From: CALBPI01 sp963922335
Lineage (GTDB): Bacteria; Pseudomonadota; Gammaproteobacteria; Steroidobacterales; Woeseiaceae
Assembly (NCBI GenBank): GCA_963922335.1
Contig: CAWUIB010000008.1
Span: 1 to 64,000 of the forward strand
DNA: 64,000 nucleotides
Reading direction: 5' to 3'
Shown here: positions 34,269-44,030 of the stretch, in pieces
Layout of the letters: every line of letters starts with the position of its first letter
Numbering within the stretch: the stretch's first letter is position 1
Translations under genes and position numbers: made by a program
The notes under the pieces: model-generated
Told to the model about the DNA's origin: nothing
The model's input: the letters and a program-made list of their open reading frames with translations, nothing else
Database searches by the model: none

Positions 34269-34290
34269 GAGTGCCCGGCCGTTCGCAGCA

Positions 34291-35163
34291 TTAGCCGCCG
34301 AGCGCCGAAACCATCGCGTCACCAAGATCCGCTGGTGAGCGAACGGTGGTCACGCCAGCGGCCTCAAGCGCCGCGAATTTAGCGTCGGCAGTGCCCTTGC
34401 CACCCGCAACGATAGCGCCTGCATGGCCCATGCGTTTTCCTGGAGGTGCGGTTACGCCCGCAATGTATGAGACCACCGGCTTGCTGACGTGGTCGGCGAT
34501 ATAGGCGGCCGCGGCTTCCTCGTCTGAGCCGCCGATCTCACCCACCATGATGATGCCGGCAGTGTCCGGGTCCGCTTCGAACAATTCGAGGCAATCAATG
34601 AAGTTCATGCCGCGAATCGGGTCGCCGCCGATACCGACGCAGGTGCTCTGACCGAGCTTGGCCTGGGTGGTCTGGAATACCGCCTCGTAGGTCAAAGTAC
34701 CGGAGCGCGAGACCACACCGATTTTGCCTGGCATGTGAATGAAGCCCGGCATGATGCCGATCTTCGCCTCACCCGGGGTGATGATACCGGGGCAGTTCGG
34801 ACCAATCAGCCGGCAATCGTAATCCGCGAGTGCAGCGCGCACCTTGACCATATCTAACACCGGAATACCTTCCGTGATGCACACGATCGTTTTGATGCCA
34901 CCAGCAGCCGCTTCCAGAATGGCGTCCGCTGCGAAAGGCGGCGGCACATAGATCATGCTGACATCCGCGCCCGTCTCACCGACCGCGTCTGCGACAGTGT
35001 TGAATACGGGGACGCCGAGATGTTGCTCACCACCACGTCCGGGCGTGACACCGCCGACGACTTGCGTGCCGTAGTCGATGCACTGCTCGGTATGGAAAGA
35101 ACCTTGCTTGCCCGTGATGCCCTGACAGATTACGCGGCTCGCTTTATTAACCAGAATACTCAT
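34291..35163 (-). CDS. sucD: Succinyl-CoA ligase alpha subunit
   Basis: A 290-residue subunit of the TCA-cycle enzyme. The N-terminal CoA-binding fold reads VICQGITGKQGSFHTEQ. The phospho-histidine is in the conserved late GHAGAIVAGGKGTA. It follows sucC by 12 bases. Confidence 0.98.
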   Translation of the reverse strand: MSILVNKASRVICQGITGKQGSFHTEQCIDYGTQVVGGVTPGRGGEQHLGVPVFNTVADAVGETGADVSMIYVPPPFAADAILEAAAGGIKTIVCITEGIPVLDMVKVRAALADYDCRLIGPNCPGIITPGEAKIGIMPGFIHMPGKIGVVSRSGTLTYEAVFQTTQAKLGQSTCVGIGGDPIRGMNFIDCLELFEADPDTAGIIMVGEIGGSDEEAAAAYIADHVSKPVVSYIAGVTAPPGKRMGHAGAIVAGGKGTADAKFAALEAAGVTTVRSPADLGDAMVSALGG

Positions 35164-35175
35164 TATCTTTTCCTG

Positions 35176-36339
35176 TCACGCGGCGACCGCGGCGACTGCC
35201 TTCTTGGCAGCGTCGGTCAGGTCTTCGGCAGTAATGATGGTCAGCCCGCTGTCCGCGAGTTTCTGACGCCCCTGTTCCACGTTGGTACCTTCCAGTCTGA
35301 CAACGACTGGCACCTCGACGCCTACTTCTTTGACAGCGGTGATGATGCCCTCTGCGATAAGGTCACAACGCACAATGCCACCGAAGATATTCACAAGGAT
35401 GGCACGCACTCGATCGTTCGAGAGGATCAGCTTAAACGCCTCCGACACCCGCTCGGCAGTAGCGCCGCCTCCGACGTCGAGGAAGTTGGCGGGTTCGCCG
35501 CCATGCACGTTGATCACGTCCATGGTCGCCATCGCAAGTCCCGCGCCATTCACCATGCACGCAATGTCCCCGTCCAGCGAGACATAGTTGAGGTCATGCT
35601 CCGCTGCCCGCGCCTCTTTTTCGTCTTCCTGACTTGGGTCACGTAGTTCAGCGATCGTCGACTGCCGGTAGAGTGCGTTTTCTTCAATATTGATTTTCGC
35701 ATCCAGCGCAACGATGTCGCCCTCGCCGGTCGTAATCAGTGGATTGATCTCCACCTGACTTGCATCGATATCGATGAACATCTTGTAGAGTGCGCGAGCG
35801 ACTTTCGCGAACGCTTTCATCTGTGGCTTCGTCAGCTCCAGGCCGTATGCCATATCGCGAATCTGATACTCGGCCAGCCCCACTTCTGGAGCGATGTTCA
35901 CTGTCGTGATGCGCTCGGGAGTCTTCTCGGCGACTTCTTCAATATCCATGCCGCCATCCGCAGACACGATAAAAGCCACCTTGCGAGCGTCCCGATTGAC
36001 CACCATCGAGAGGTAGAGCTCGCGATCGATGTTAGATCCCGACTCTACATAAACTTTCTCAATCGGCAGGCCTTCTGCATCGGTCTGTGGCGTGACCAGC
36101 TGTTGGCCGAGCATACCTGCGGCGTATTCACGAACCTCATCCAGCGTCTTGGCGAGCTTCACACCCCCGGCTTTGCCACGACCGCCGGCGTGTACCTGCG
36201 CCTTGACCACCCACAGCGTACCGCCGAGCGCCTCAGCTGCGGCAACCGCTTCTTCGGGGGTAGCGGCGACCTGTCCTCTGGGTACCTGAATCCCGTAGTC
36301 CGAGAAAATTTTCTTGGACTGATACTCATGCAAATTCAT
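35176..36339 (-). CDS. sucC: Succinyl-CoA ligase beta subunit
   Basis: A 387-residue ATP-grasp subunit; ATG 36339 (MNLHEYQSKKIFSDYGIQVP) is the standard start, and the long upstream open frame is rejected. Key phrases are KAQVHAGGRGKAGGVKL, EINPLITT and LVNIFGGIVRCDLIAEGI. With SucD it converts succinyl-CoA to succinate with nucleotide formation. Unlike many relatives, the pair is away from sucAB and sits next to nadE and pilSR. Confidence 0.98.
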   Translation of the reverse strand: MNLHEYQSKKIFSDYGIQVPRGQVAATPEEAVAAAEALGGTLWVVKAQVHAGGRGKAGGVKLAKTLDEVREYAAGMLGQQLVTPQTDAEGLPIEKVYVESGSNIDRELYLSMVVNRDARKVAFIVSADGGMDIEEVAEKTPERITTVNIAPEVGLAEYQIRDMAYGLELTKPQMKAFAKVARALYKMFIDIDASQVEINPLITTGEGDIVALDAKINIEENALYRQSTIAELRDPSQEDEKEARAAEHDLNYVSLDGDIACMVNGAGLAMATMDVINVHGGEPANFLDVGGGATAERVSEAFKLILSNDRVRAILVNIFGGIVRCDLIAEGIITAVKEVGVEVPVVVRLEGTNVEQGRQKLADSGLTIITAEDLTDAAKKAVAAVAA

Positions 36340-36475
36340 GCTTGTCCCTATCTGTTGATGAATGCAGCGGGGCGCCGCATTTGTCCCGGCGCGTATTGTG
36401 GAGCAAAGCCACTTTGGGCGCAAAACCGTGAAGAAGTCCTCGTACTGCTGACAACGGTCTGTACACTGGTTTGTC

Positions 36476-38155
36476 ATGTCCGACGACACCATACGAAAAC
36501 TGGTCTCTGCGCCGCTCGTGCGCGCGCCGGATCTGGAATCGCTCCCAATAGCGCCCGAACAGGACATCCGGTGGCGTGCGCTGGCCGCCATGGCGGTCTT
36601 TCGTTTGCTGATCGCCGTGTTGCTGACCGGGGTATTTCTCTCGAGCGATTCACCGCGGTTTTTCGGCGATCTGTTCCCCCAGGCGTTCATCGTGACCGTA
36701 TTGATGTGGTTCGTTGCTGGTGTGATTGGCGCCTACGCTTGCGTCAGACGCTCGATGCCCGTCGATTCCCAGACCGAGATGCTGCTGCTTATCGATATTG
36801 TTGCCATCGCCATTCTGTCGCTGGCCAGCGGCGGTGCCAGCAGTGGCGTCGCGGGAGTGTTGATTATTTTCATGGCCGGCGGTGCATTCATACTCACCTC
36901 GCTGACCGCACTGTTCTACGCGGCCCTGGCAACGCTCGGCGTACTCGGGGTGCAGGCCTACCTGAATGTGATTGGCGCAGCGGAGCTCGTGCAGTATCCC
37001 GCGGCAGGTCTGCTATCCGCGGTAATGTTCGCTTCGGTCCTCGCCATCGGCCCGCTGGCACGACGGCTGGCGGCCAGCGAGGCACTCGCGCGACAACAGA
37101 CGGCCGACATCGCCAACCTCGCTGAACTGAATCGGTATGTGGTCCAGCATCTGCGCGAGGCCATTATCGTCATTGACGGGGATGACAACATTCGGTTGCT
37201 GAACGATGCGGCAGCGAGCCACCTCGGGGTGGGTCGAGCCGTGGCCGCTGGGCCATTGCGCGTGCAATCCGTCGCACTTGCAGAGCTGGTCGACCGGTGG
37301 CGCAGCGGCGGCACAATCGCGGCCCCGGGAACCCAGACCAGCATGCCCGGGGAAGATGGGTCTCGACTCCAGGTGCACATTGCGCAATTCGGTGATGCGC
37401 AAAGGGCATCTGCGCCGCTGTTGATCTTCCTCGAGGACATCAGCGTGCTGGCCGAGCGCATCCAACAAGGAAAGCTGGCATCGCTCGGGCGCTTGTCGGC
37501 CAGCATCGCTCACGAGATCCGTAATCCACTGGGCGCCGTCAGTCACGCGGCTCAATTGCTGTCAGAGCAGAGCGATCCTGGGCAAGCCGAGAAGCTCACT
37601 GACATCATTGCTCGCAACACCGGGCGTATCTCGAGCATTATTGAAGACATCATGCAGATGTCGCGCCGCGATACCGGCAGACCACAACGCTTGAAACTCG
37701 GCGAGTGGCTGATCGACTTTTGCAACGATTATCTCGCCACGAGCGACGCCGAAGCAGGCACGTTGGTCATGGATGGCGAAGAGGCGATCATGGAGGTCAT
37801 CTTCGATCCTGATCATCTGCGCCAGGTGCTGACGAACCTGATCGACAATGCGCGGCTGCATGCGGCTGCGAGCCCGCAGTCCCCCGTCCGGCTGCAATGG
37901 GCGCGCGTCTCCGGATCTCGCCGCCCTTACCTCGATGTCATTGACAATGGCCCCGGCATCCCGGAGGAACAGCGCGAGCAGGTCTTCGAACCCTTTTTTA
38001 CCAACCACGATCAAGGAACCGGACTTGGGTTGTTCCTGTGTCAGGAACTGTGCGAATTGAACCGCGCCACGATAAGCTATCGGGATGGGACGCATGACGG
38101 CAGCGTCCTCAGAATCGTGTTTGCCGATCCGAGTCGTTGGACTGGCATTAGCTAG
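36476..38155 (+). CDS. pilS: Type IV pilus sensor kinase PilS
   Basis: A 559-residue sensor kinase. Six hydrophobic segments lie in residues about 35-200, followed by a PAS-like domain (REAIIVIDGDDNIRLLNDAA). The phospho-accepting His346 is in SIAHEIRNPLGA, and the ATP-binding domain has N-box LIDNARLHA and G-boxes DNGPGIP and GTGLGLFL. It monitors pilin in the membrane and controls PilR. It is divergent from sucC and 16 bases before pilR. Confidence 0.94.
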   Translation: MSDDTIRKLVSAPLVRAPDLESLPIAPEQDIRWRALAAMAVFRLLIAVLLTGVFLSSDSPRFFGDLFPQAFIVTVLMWFVAGVIGAYACVRRSMPVDSQTEMLLLIDIVAIAILSLASGGASSGVAGVLIIFMAGGAFILTSLTALFYAALATLGVLGVQAYLNVIGAAELVQYPAAGLLSAVMFASVLAIGPLARRLAASEALARQQTADIANLAELNRYVVQHLREAIIVIDGDDNIRLLNDAAASHLGVGRAVAAGPLRVQSVALAELVDRWRSGGTIAAPGTQTSMPGEDGSRLQVHIAQFGDAQRASAPLLIFLEDISVLAERIQQGKLASLGRLSASIAHEIRNPLGAVSHAAQLLSEQSDPGQAEKLTDIIARNTGRISSIIEDIMQMSRRDTGRPQRLKLGEWLIDFCNDYLATSDAEAGTLVMDGEEAIMEVIFDPDHLRQVLTNLIDNARLHAAASPQSPVRLQWARVSGSRRPYLDVIDNGPGIPEEQREQVFEPFFTNHDQGTGLGLFLCQELCELNRATISYRDGTHDGSVLRIVFADPSRWTGIS

Positions 38156-38171
38156 TACGAAGGGAAGCCGT

Positions 38172-39518
38172 TTGAGCCAACAACAAAAACAGGTACTGAT
38201 CGTCGACGATGAACCGGACATCCGGGATTTGCTCGATATGACGGTGAGTAGCATGGGGCTGAAGACCAGTACCGCTGGATCGATCGCCGACGCGCATGCC
38301 GCGCTGCAGCAGAAACAGTTTGATCTTTGCCTGACCGACATGCGACTCCCTGATGGCGATGGACTCGATCTGGTACGACATATCTCGGACCAGCACACTG
38401 CGATGCCTGTCGCCGTGATCACAGCCCATGGCAGCGTCGAATCGGCAGTGACCGCACTCAAACACGGCGCCTTCGACTTTTTGTCCAAGCCCCTGGACCT
38501 GAATAACCTTCGCGCGATTATTGCGACGGCGCTTGAGCTGCATGATGCCCCTCAAGCGACAGGCAGTTCTCTTCTCGGCGAGAGTGCCGCGATGGACTCG
38601 GTGCGCGACATTATTGCAAAGGTCGCCCGAAGCCAGGCTCCGGTGCACATCCGTGGTGAGTCGGGCACCGGTAAGGAGTTGGTAGCACGCATGATCCACG
38701 AGGCCAGCGGTCGACGTGATCGTGAGTTTGTTCCCGTTAACTGCGGTGCGATTCCACCCGATCTCATGGAAAGCGAGTTCTTCGGCCACAAGCGCGGCAG
38801 CTTCACCGGTGCCGTCAGCGACAAGCAAGGGCTGTTTCAGTCGGCGGATGGCGGCACGCTGTTCCTCGATGAGATTGCCGAGTTGCCGCTTGGCATGCAG
38901 GTGAAGTTATTGCGGGTGATTCAGGAAAAAACTGTGCGCCCGGTAGGGTCAGCGAAAGAGATCAGCGTCGATGTGCGCATCCTTAGTGCGACCCATCAGG
39001 ATTTGGGCGCGCTAGCGAAAGCGCAGTCGTTTCGCGAAGACTTGTATTACAGGGTAAACGTGATCGAGTTGCCCGTGCCTCCGCTACGGGCGCGAGACGA
39101 AGACGTGATATTGCTGGCAGAGGCGTTTCTTAAACGCTTCTCGGGGCGGCGCGGCGGCGAAGCCAAGGTCTTGTCAGCCGAAGCCAGAGAGGCGCTGCGT
39201 CACTACTCCTTCCCCGGTAACGTGCGCGAGCTTGAAAACGCGATCGAGCGTGCAGTGACGCTGTGCCCTAACCATGTGATTGATCGCAGCGACCTGCAAC
39301 TCGGCCCCGCGCACCCGGCGCAGGGTGTCGAGACCGGTGCACGTGAGTCTCGTGAGATCTCGACCGGACCTTTAACCCCGCAGCTTGAAGACATGGAAAA
39401 GCAGGCCATCCTCGAGGCCTTGGAAAAGACACGCTTTAACAAGACTGCAGCGGCGAAGTTGCTAGGGTTGACGTTCCGGCAGCTGCGTTACCGCATCAAA
39501 AAATTCGGCATCGACTGA
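38172..39518 (+). CDS. pilR: Sigma-54-dependent response regulator PilR
   Basis: A 448-residue NtrC-type activator. TTG 38172 with AGGGAAG upstream gives SQQQKQVLIVDDEPDIRDL; the ATG at 38085 lies inside pilS and is rejected. The receiver domain has Asp in LTDMRLPDGDG. The AAA+ domain has GESGTGKE and the sigma-54 contact loop as GSFTGA (the common form is GAFTGA). The Fis-type helix-turn-helix ends in LGLTFRQLRYRIKKFGI. It activates pilA at the sites just downstream. Confidence 0.95.
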   Translation: MSQQQKQVLIVDDEPDIRDLLDMTVSSMGLKTSTAGSIADAHAALQQKQFDLCLTDMRLPDGDGLDLVRHISDQHTAMPVAVITAHGSVESAVTALKHGAFDFLSKPLDLNNLRAIIATALELHDAPQATGSSLLGESAAMDSVRDIIAKVARSQAPVHIRGESGTGKELVARMIHEASGRRDREFVPVNCGAIPPDLMESEFFGHKRGSFTGAVSDKQGLFQSADGGTLFLDEIAELPLGMQVKLLRVIQEKTVRPVGSAKEISVDVRILSATHQDLGALAKAQSFREDLYYRVNVIELPVPPLRARDEDVILLAEAFLKRFSGRRGGEAKVLSAEAREALRHYSFPGNVRELENAIERAVTLCPNHVIDRSDLQLGPAHPAQGVETGARESREISTGPLTPQLEDMEKQAILEALEKTRFNKTAAAKLLGLTFRQLRYRIKKFGID

Positions 39519-39540
39519 CACTTCGGCAATTTGCGGCACT

Positions 39541-39591
39541 TTGTGACAATTCTTGTCACTTGGTGACACGCGATTCGGGTCACTGTCACAA
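39541..39591. promoter_or_regulatory. Cluster of TGTCAC/GTGACA half-sites, probable PilR enhancer
   Basis: Five related half-sites lie in 51 bases: GTGACA (39543), TGTCAC (39554), GTGACA (39563), GTCAC (39579) and TGTCAC (39584). The ends form an inverted repeat TTGTGACA/TGTCACAA. They are 90-140 bases upstream of the sigma-54 promoter, where PilR is known to bind in Pseudomonas. Confidence 0.7.
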
Positions 39592-39679
39592 CCCGGAGAC
39601 GCACCAGCAGTGTGAACCGCCGCACACTTTTTTTCATTTCCCCCTAACTTTCAATCGCTTACACGTGCGTTGAAAAAAC

Positions 39680-39695
39680 TGGCACGTCGCTTGCT
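39680..39695 (+). promoter_or_regulatory. Sigma-54 promoter of pilA
   Basis: TGGCACGTCGCTTGCT is a full match to the -24/-12 consensus. Transcription should begin near 39706, leaving a leader of about 70 bases before the pilA ATG at 39779. Confidence 0.93.
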
Positions 39696-39778
39696 CCTGT
39701 GTATTCGACAGGCGGTAACGCTTGAGTGGAAACGACACTCCAACAATTTTGTAATTAGAAATGTCTAGGGAGACAGTA

Positions 39779-40270
39779 ATGAAGAAAGTCCAACAGGGTT
39801 TCACCCTTATCGAACTCATGATCGTTGTTGCGATCATCGGTATCCTCGCAGCAATCGCGATCCCGGCTTACCAGGACTACACGATTCGTTCACAGGTTTC
39901 TGAAGGCCTGAACCTGGCAGCTGCTGCCAAGACCGCTATCGCAGAGACGGTGCTTGTGACTGGCGTTGCTCCGGCAAACCGTGACGAGGCTGGCATGTCT
40001 CCGAACGCGACCGACACCGAAGGTAGCTATGTAACAAGCGTTGACGTGACCCAGGGCACGATCACCGTAACCTACGGCAACAGCGCGAACACGATCATCG
40101 CAGGTCAGACGCTCGGTCTGCAGCCCTTCCAGACCACTGATCAGTCAGTTGCTTGGTTGTGCGGACGCGCTGCGGCGAACTTCACGGGCCCTGTAACCGA
40201 TCTTGGTGGCGCAACAGCACTGGCGCAGACATCAGTTCTGGGCAAGTACCTGCCGTCATCTTGCCGTTAA
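39779..40270 (+). CDS. pilA: Type IV major pilin PilA
   Basis: A 163-residue type IVa prepilin. ATG 39779 follows AGGGAGA; an upstream ATG at 39761 is rejected because the leader MKKVQQG fits PilD cleavage before FTLIELMIVVAIIGILAAIA. Glu5 of the mature chain is present. Two C-terminal cysteines (WLCGRA and PSSCR) would form the D-loop disulfide. It is driven by the sigma-54 promoter at 39680 and closed by a strong terminator. Confidence 0.96.
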   Translation: MKKVQQGFTLIELMIVVAIIGILAAIAIPAYQDYTIRSQVSEGLNLAAAAKTAIAETVLVTGVAPANRDEAGMSPNATDTEGSYVTSVDVTQGTITVTYGNSANTIIAGQTLGLQPFQTTDQSVAWLCGRAAANFTGPVTDLGGATALAQTSVLGKYLPSSCR

Positions 40271-40328
40271 TCGGTAACTCGGAAAAATTCGGTCGGGGCG
40301 GCATCGTCCCGACCGATTCGTTCCCAAG

Positions 40329-40351
40329 AAAAGCCCGAAAGGGCTTTTTTT
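40329..40351 (+). terminator. Rho-independent terminator after pilA
   Basis: AAAAGCCC (40329-40336), a GAAA loop and GGGCTTTT (40341-40348) are followed by further T. It isolates pilA from the second pilin gene. Confidence 0.93.
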
Positions 40352-40412
40352 GGGTTCGGATGAAATGAACTTAATACGAAGGTTACGCTTCCAGAATTTT
40401 TGGTAGACTGAG

Positions 40413-40940
40413 ATGGTGCGAAATACAATGACAAGGCAAACACCGAGCCAACAATCGGGGTTCACATTGATCGAACTGATGATCGTTGTGGCGATCATCG
40501 GCATCCTCTCCGCTCTTGCGATCACGTCCTACCAAACCTATACCGTGCGAGCACAGGTAGCTGAGGGCATTCGTGTTGCAACAAGCGCGAAAGGCAGCAT
40601 CGTAGAGGCGTACGTTGATCGTGGGGAAGCGCCCGTCGACCGAGCGGAATCAGGCATGAGCCCGAACCCGGGTGACACAGAAGGCAACTACGTATCCTCA
40701 GTGATCGTCGAAAACGGCCGTGTTGGCGTTACTTTTGGCAACAACGCTAGCGTCCAAATTGCGGGCCTTATCGTCTACCTAACGCCCTATGAAACCCCTG
40801 ATGGCAGTGTGGTCTGGCGATGTGGCGCTGCAGCCGAACCTGCGGGCCTGCAACCCATGGGAACCAGCGGAGGCGGTGTAGCCGCGTCCTACGCAGCCTC
40901 TACGGTAGACGATCGTTTCCTGCCCTCTAGCTGTCGCTAG
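40413..40940 (+). CDS. Second type IV pilin (PilA paralogue)
   Basis: A 175-residue prepilin (or 170 if ATG 40428 is used). The leader TPSQQSG precedes FTLIELMIVVAIIGILSALA, so it should be cut by PilD. It is clearly related to the upstream pilin: both have SGMSPN/AGMSPN, a TEGxYV block, two late cysteines (WRCGAA, LPSSCR) and the same last six residues. It has a longer Gly/Ala-rich D-region. It lies past the pilA terminator, and no second sigma-54 site was found before it. It may be a minor or alternative major pilin. Confidence 0.92.
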   Translation: MVRNTMTRQTPSQQSGFTLIELMIVVAIIGILSALAITSYQTYTVRAQVAEGIRVATSAKGSIVEAYVDRGEAPVDRAESGMSPNPGDTEGNYVSSVIVENGRVGVTFGNNASVQIAGLIVYLTPYETPDGSVVWRCGAAAEPAGLQPMGTSGGGVAASYAASTVDDRFLPSSCR

Positions 40941-41070
40941 CGAACTGGCGCACAGTTTCTTGATGTGTACAGGTTTTTTGTGACCTGGCACACACTCTTC
41001 GGTTGATCCCCCTGTCGGGATCGGTGAGACTAGAGTTTGAACATATTCTTCTGAATTCGAGCCTCACTAA

Positions 41071-42789
41071 ATGGCAGCAACCGCTTCTCAAAACGTGCTT
41101 TCCGGCTTGCCTAGGCGGCTGGTGCAAGACGGCATCATCGCCGAAAGCGCTATCCAGGAAGCGCTAAGCGTATCGCGGACCAATAAGACACCTCTGGTTG
41201 CTTACTTGGTCGAGAACGAATTGGCCGACCCCCGCGCGCTCGCCGTAGCAGCCGCGCACGAATTCGGTGTTCCACTCATGGATCTCGACGCGGTCGATCT
41301 CGACCTGGACGTTGTTCGGTCGGTTGACCAGAACCTGATCAACAAACACAAGGTGCTGCCCCTCGCGCTGCGAGGAAAACGGCTTTTCCTTGCGGTTTCG
41401 GATCCAACCAATCTGCAGGCGATCGACGAGATCAAGTTCCAGTCGACCTACCGAGTCGATCCGGTCGTTGTCGAACAAGACAAGCTTGAGGAACGCGTGT
41501 CGCGCACGCTCGAGGCCGTCGACACCAGCATGTCGAGTTTCGACGACGGCGATTTCGATCTCGAGAACCTCGATGTCTCGTCGGGCGAAACCGAGCAGGA
41601 CGAAGTCACCAAAGACGATGTGGATGACGCGCCGGTCGTGCGCTTTGTTAATAAGGTGTTGCTCGATGCGATACAACGAGGCGCATCGGATATTCACTTC
41701 GAACCTTATGAAAAGTATTTCCGCGTCCGGACTCGTCTCGATGGCGTTTTGAACGAAATTGCACAGCCGCCTGCAGCGCTGGCGGGCAAAGTATCGGCAC
41801 GCCTCAAGGTGATGTCGCGACTCGACATCGCTGAGCGACGCATCCCCCAAGATGGCCGCATCAAAATGCGACTGTCCAAGAATCGCGCAATCGATTTTCG
41901 TGTAAACACCTGCCCGACCCTGTTCGGCGAAAAGATCGTACTGCGTATTCTCGATCCCAGTAGTGCGAAGCTGGGTATCGACGCACTCGGATACGAAGAG
42001 CAGCAGAAAGAGCTCTACCTGAAACACCTCGCCAAGCCCTACGGCATGATCCTGGTGACCGGCCCAACAGGTAGCGGTAAAACCGTTTCGTTGTATACGG
42101 GCCTAAACATCCTGAACACCGCTGATCGCAATATTTCTACTGCGGAAGATCCGGCGGAGATCAACTTGCCGGGCATCAACCAGGTCAACGTAAACCCGAA
42201 AGTCGGGCTCACATTCGCATCTGCGCTAAAAGCGTTCCTGCGTCAGGATCCGGATATCATCATGGTAGGTGAGATCCGTGACCTTGAAACCGCGGAGATC
42301 GCGATCAAGGCCGCACAAACGGGTCACCTTGTGTTGTCGACGCTGCACACCAACGATGCACCGAAGACGCTGACACGCCTCGTCGACATGGGGGTGAAGC
42401 CTTATGCGATCGCGACCACCGTCAGCCTGATCATCGCCCAGAGACTAGCTCGTAAACTCTGCTCGAAATGTAAGGAAGAGAGAGACATTCCCAAAGAGGC
42501 CCTGCTCAAGGAAGGCTTCACTGAAGAGATGATCGACAACGGTCTCACGATTTACGGCCCAGTTGGCTGCAAGAGCTGCAACGAGGGCTACAAAGGTCGT
42601 GTCGGGATTTTCCAGGTGATGGAAGTTAGCGAAGCGATGGGACGAATCATCATGGAAGGCGGCAACGCCATGCAGATTGCGCAGCAGTCTGTCGAAGAAG
42701 GCGTGTGGGATCTAAGGCGCGCCGCACTCCAGAAAGTCATCGACGGACATACCAGTCTCGAAGAGATCAACCGTGTAACGATCGACTGA
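41071..42789 (+). CDS. pilB: Pilus extension ATPase PilB
   Basis: A 572-residue secretion ATPase. It has an N-terminal MshEN-like domain (GLPRRLVQDGIIAESAIQEA). The catalytic part has Walker A GPTGSGKT, the Asp box, Walker B QDPDIIMVGEIRD and the tetracysteine zinc site CSKC/CKSC. It powers pilus assembly. Start ATG 41071. Confidence 0.97.
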   Translation: MAATASQNVLSGLPRRLVQDGIIAESAIQEALSVSRTNKTPLVAYLVENELADPRALAVAAAHEFGVPLMDLDAVDLDLDVVRSVDQNLINKHKVLPLALRGKRLFLAVSDPTNLQAIDEIKFQSTYRVDPVVVEQDKLEERVSRTLEAVDTSMSSFDDGDFDLENLDVSSGETEQDEVTKDDVDDAPVVRFVNKVLLDAIQRGASDIHFEPYEKYFRVRTRLDGVLNEIAQPPAALAGKVSARLKVMSRLDIAERRIPQDGRIKMRLSKNRAIDFRVNTCPTLFGEKIVLRILDPSSAKLGIDALGYEEQQKELYLKHLAKPYGMILVTGPTGSGKTVSLYTGLNILNTADRNISTAEDPAEINLPGINQVNVNPKVGLTFASALKAFLRQDPDIIMVGEIRDLETAEIAIKAAQTGHLVLSTLHTNDAPKTLTRLVDMGVKPYAIATTVSLIIAQRLARKLCSKCKEERDIPKEALLKEGFTEEMIDNGLTIYGPVGCKSCNEGYKGRVGIFQVMEVSEAMGRIIMEGGNAMQIAQQSVEEGVWDLRRAALQKVIDGHTSLEEINRVTID

Positions 42790-42809
42790 TCGTCACGAGG
42801 ACCTGAACA

Positions 42810-44021
42810 ATGGCAACAGCAACTAAAGAAGCCCCGTATACCTGGGAAGGTGTCAACAGCCGCGGACAGCGCGTCAAAGGCAAGCAGACCGCGACCAGCG
42901 AGGCCGAAGTCAGAGCAGCACTACGTCGACAGGGTGTCGTTCCGAACAAGATTCGTAAACAATCGCAGTTGTTTGCGGGATCGCAGAAAATTACGACGGC
43001 GGACATCGCAATTTTCTCGCGTCAGCTAGCCACGATGATGGCCTCAGGCATCCCGATGGTTCAGGCGTTCGATATTGTCGGCAACGGTCATGACAACCAG
43101 GCGATGCAGAAGCTGATCCTGGAGATCAAGGGCGATGTTGAGGGCGGTAGCTCGCTGAAAGAAGCACTCGCCAAGCATCCCCTGTATTTCGATGACCTTT
43201 TCGTCAACCTGGTTGAAGCAGGTGAGCAGGCCGGTGCGCTCGAGACGCTGCTGGACAAAATTGCCACCTACAAAGAGAAAACAGAGGCCATCAAGAAAAA
43301 GATCAAGAAAGCGCTGACTTACCCGATCGCCGTACTCGTAGTCGCAGTGATCGTGACGGTCATTCTCTTGATCTTTGTGATTCCCGCCTTCGAAGATCTC
43401 TTTAAAGGGTTTGGAGCGGACTTGCCGTCATTCACTCGAATGGTGGTCGACTTGTCTCAGTTTGTCAGGACGCAAGGGTGGATGTTGCTCGTCGGTTTCG
43501 GTGGTGCTGCATTCGCGTTTGTGTACTTCAAGAAGCGCTCGAAGAAAATGCGTGAAGGTCTCGACAGACTTTCACTGAAGCTGCCGATCATTGGACCGAT
43601 CTTGCAGAAGTCTGCGATCGCGCGTTATGCACGTACGTTGTCGACTATGTTTGCAGCCGGTGTACCGTTGGTTGAAGCACTCGAGTCGGTCGCAGGTGCA
43701 ACCGGCAACATCGTGTACGAAACAGCGGTACTGGGCATCCGCGATGAGGTAGCAACCGGTCAGCGATTGCAACAGTCCATGGAGAACACCGATCTTTTCC
43801 CGAACATGGTCATCCAGATGATCGCGGTCGGCGAGGAATCGGGTCAATTAGACTCAATGTCCGCAAAGGTTGCCGATTTCTACGAAGAAGACGTAGACAA
43901 CGCGGTGGACAACATGTCGAGTCTGATCGAACCACTGATTATGGCGATTCTCGGCGTTCTCGTCGGCGGCCTCGTTATTGCGATGTACCTGCCGATCTTC
44001 AAAATGGGTTCGGTCGTCTGA
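42810..44021 (+). CDS. pilC: Pilus inner-membrane platform protein PilC
   Basis: A 403-residue type II secretion F-domain protein. Two repeated halves are visible: FSRQLATMMASGIPMVQAFD and YARTLSTMFAAGVPLVEALE. Three membrane helices are present, with the last (LIMAILGVLVGGLVIAMYLP) at the C-terminus. It couples PilB to pilin assembly. It is 20 bases after pilB. Confidence 0.97.
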   Translation: MATATKEAPYTWEGVNSRGQRVKGKQTATSEAEVRAALRRQGVVPNKIRKQSQLFAGSQKITTADIAIFSRQLATMMASGIPMVQAFDIVGNGHDNQAMQKLILEIKGDVEGGSSLKEALAKHPLYFDDLFVNLVEAGEQAGALETLLDKIATYKEKTEAIKKKIKKALTYPIAVLVVAVIVTVILLIFVIPAFEDLFKGFGADLPSFTRMVVDLSQFVRTQGWMLLVGFGGAAFAFVYFKKRSKKMREGLDRLSLKLPIIGPILQKSAIARYARTLSTMFAAGVPLVEALESVAGATGNIVYETAVLGIRDEVATGQRLQQSMENTDLFPNMVIQMIAVGEESGQLDSMSAKVADFYEEDVDNAVDNMSSLIEPLIMAILGVLVGGLVIAMYLPIFKMGSVV

Positions 44022-44030
44022 TCCAACATC

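Noticed and set aside
36340..36690. Long upstream extension of sucC
   Set aside because: The family start MNLHEYQ is at 36339; the extension overlaps the pilS 5' region and has no homology.
40986..41001. Sigma-54-like TGGCACACACTCTTCG before pilB
   Set aside because: The -12 GC dinucleotide is missing, which is nearly invariant in real sites.
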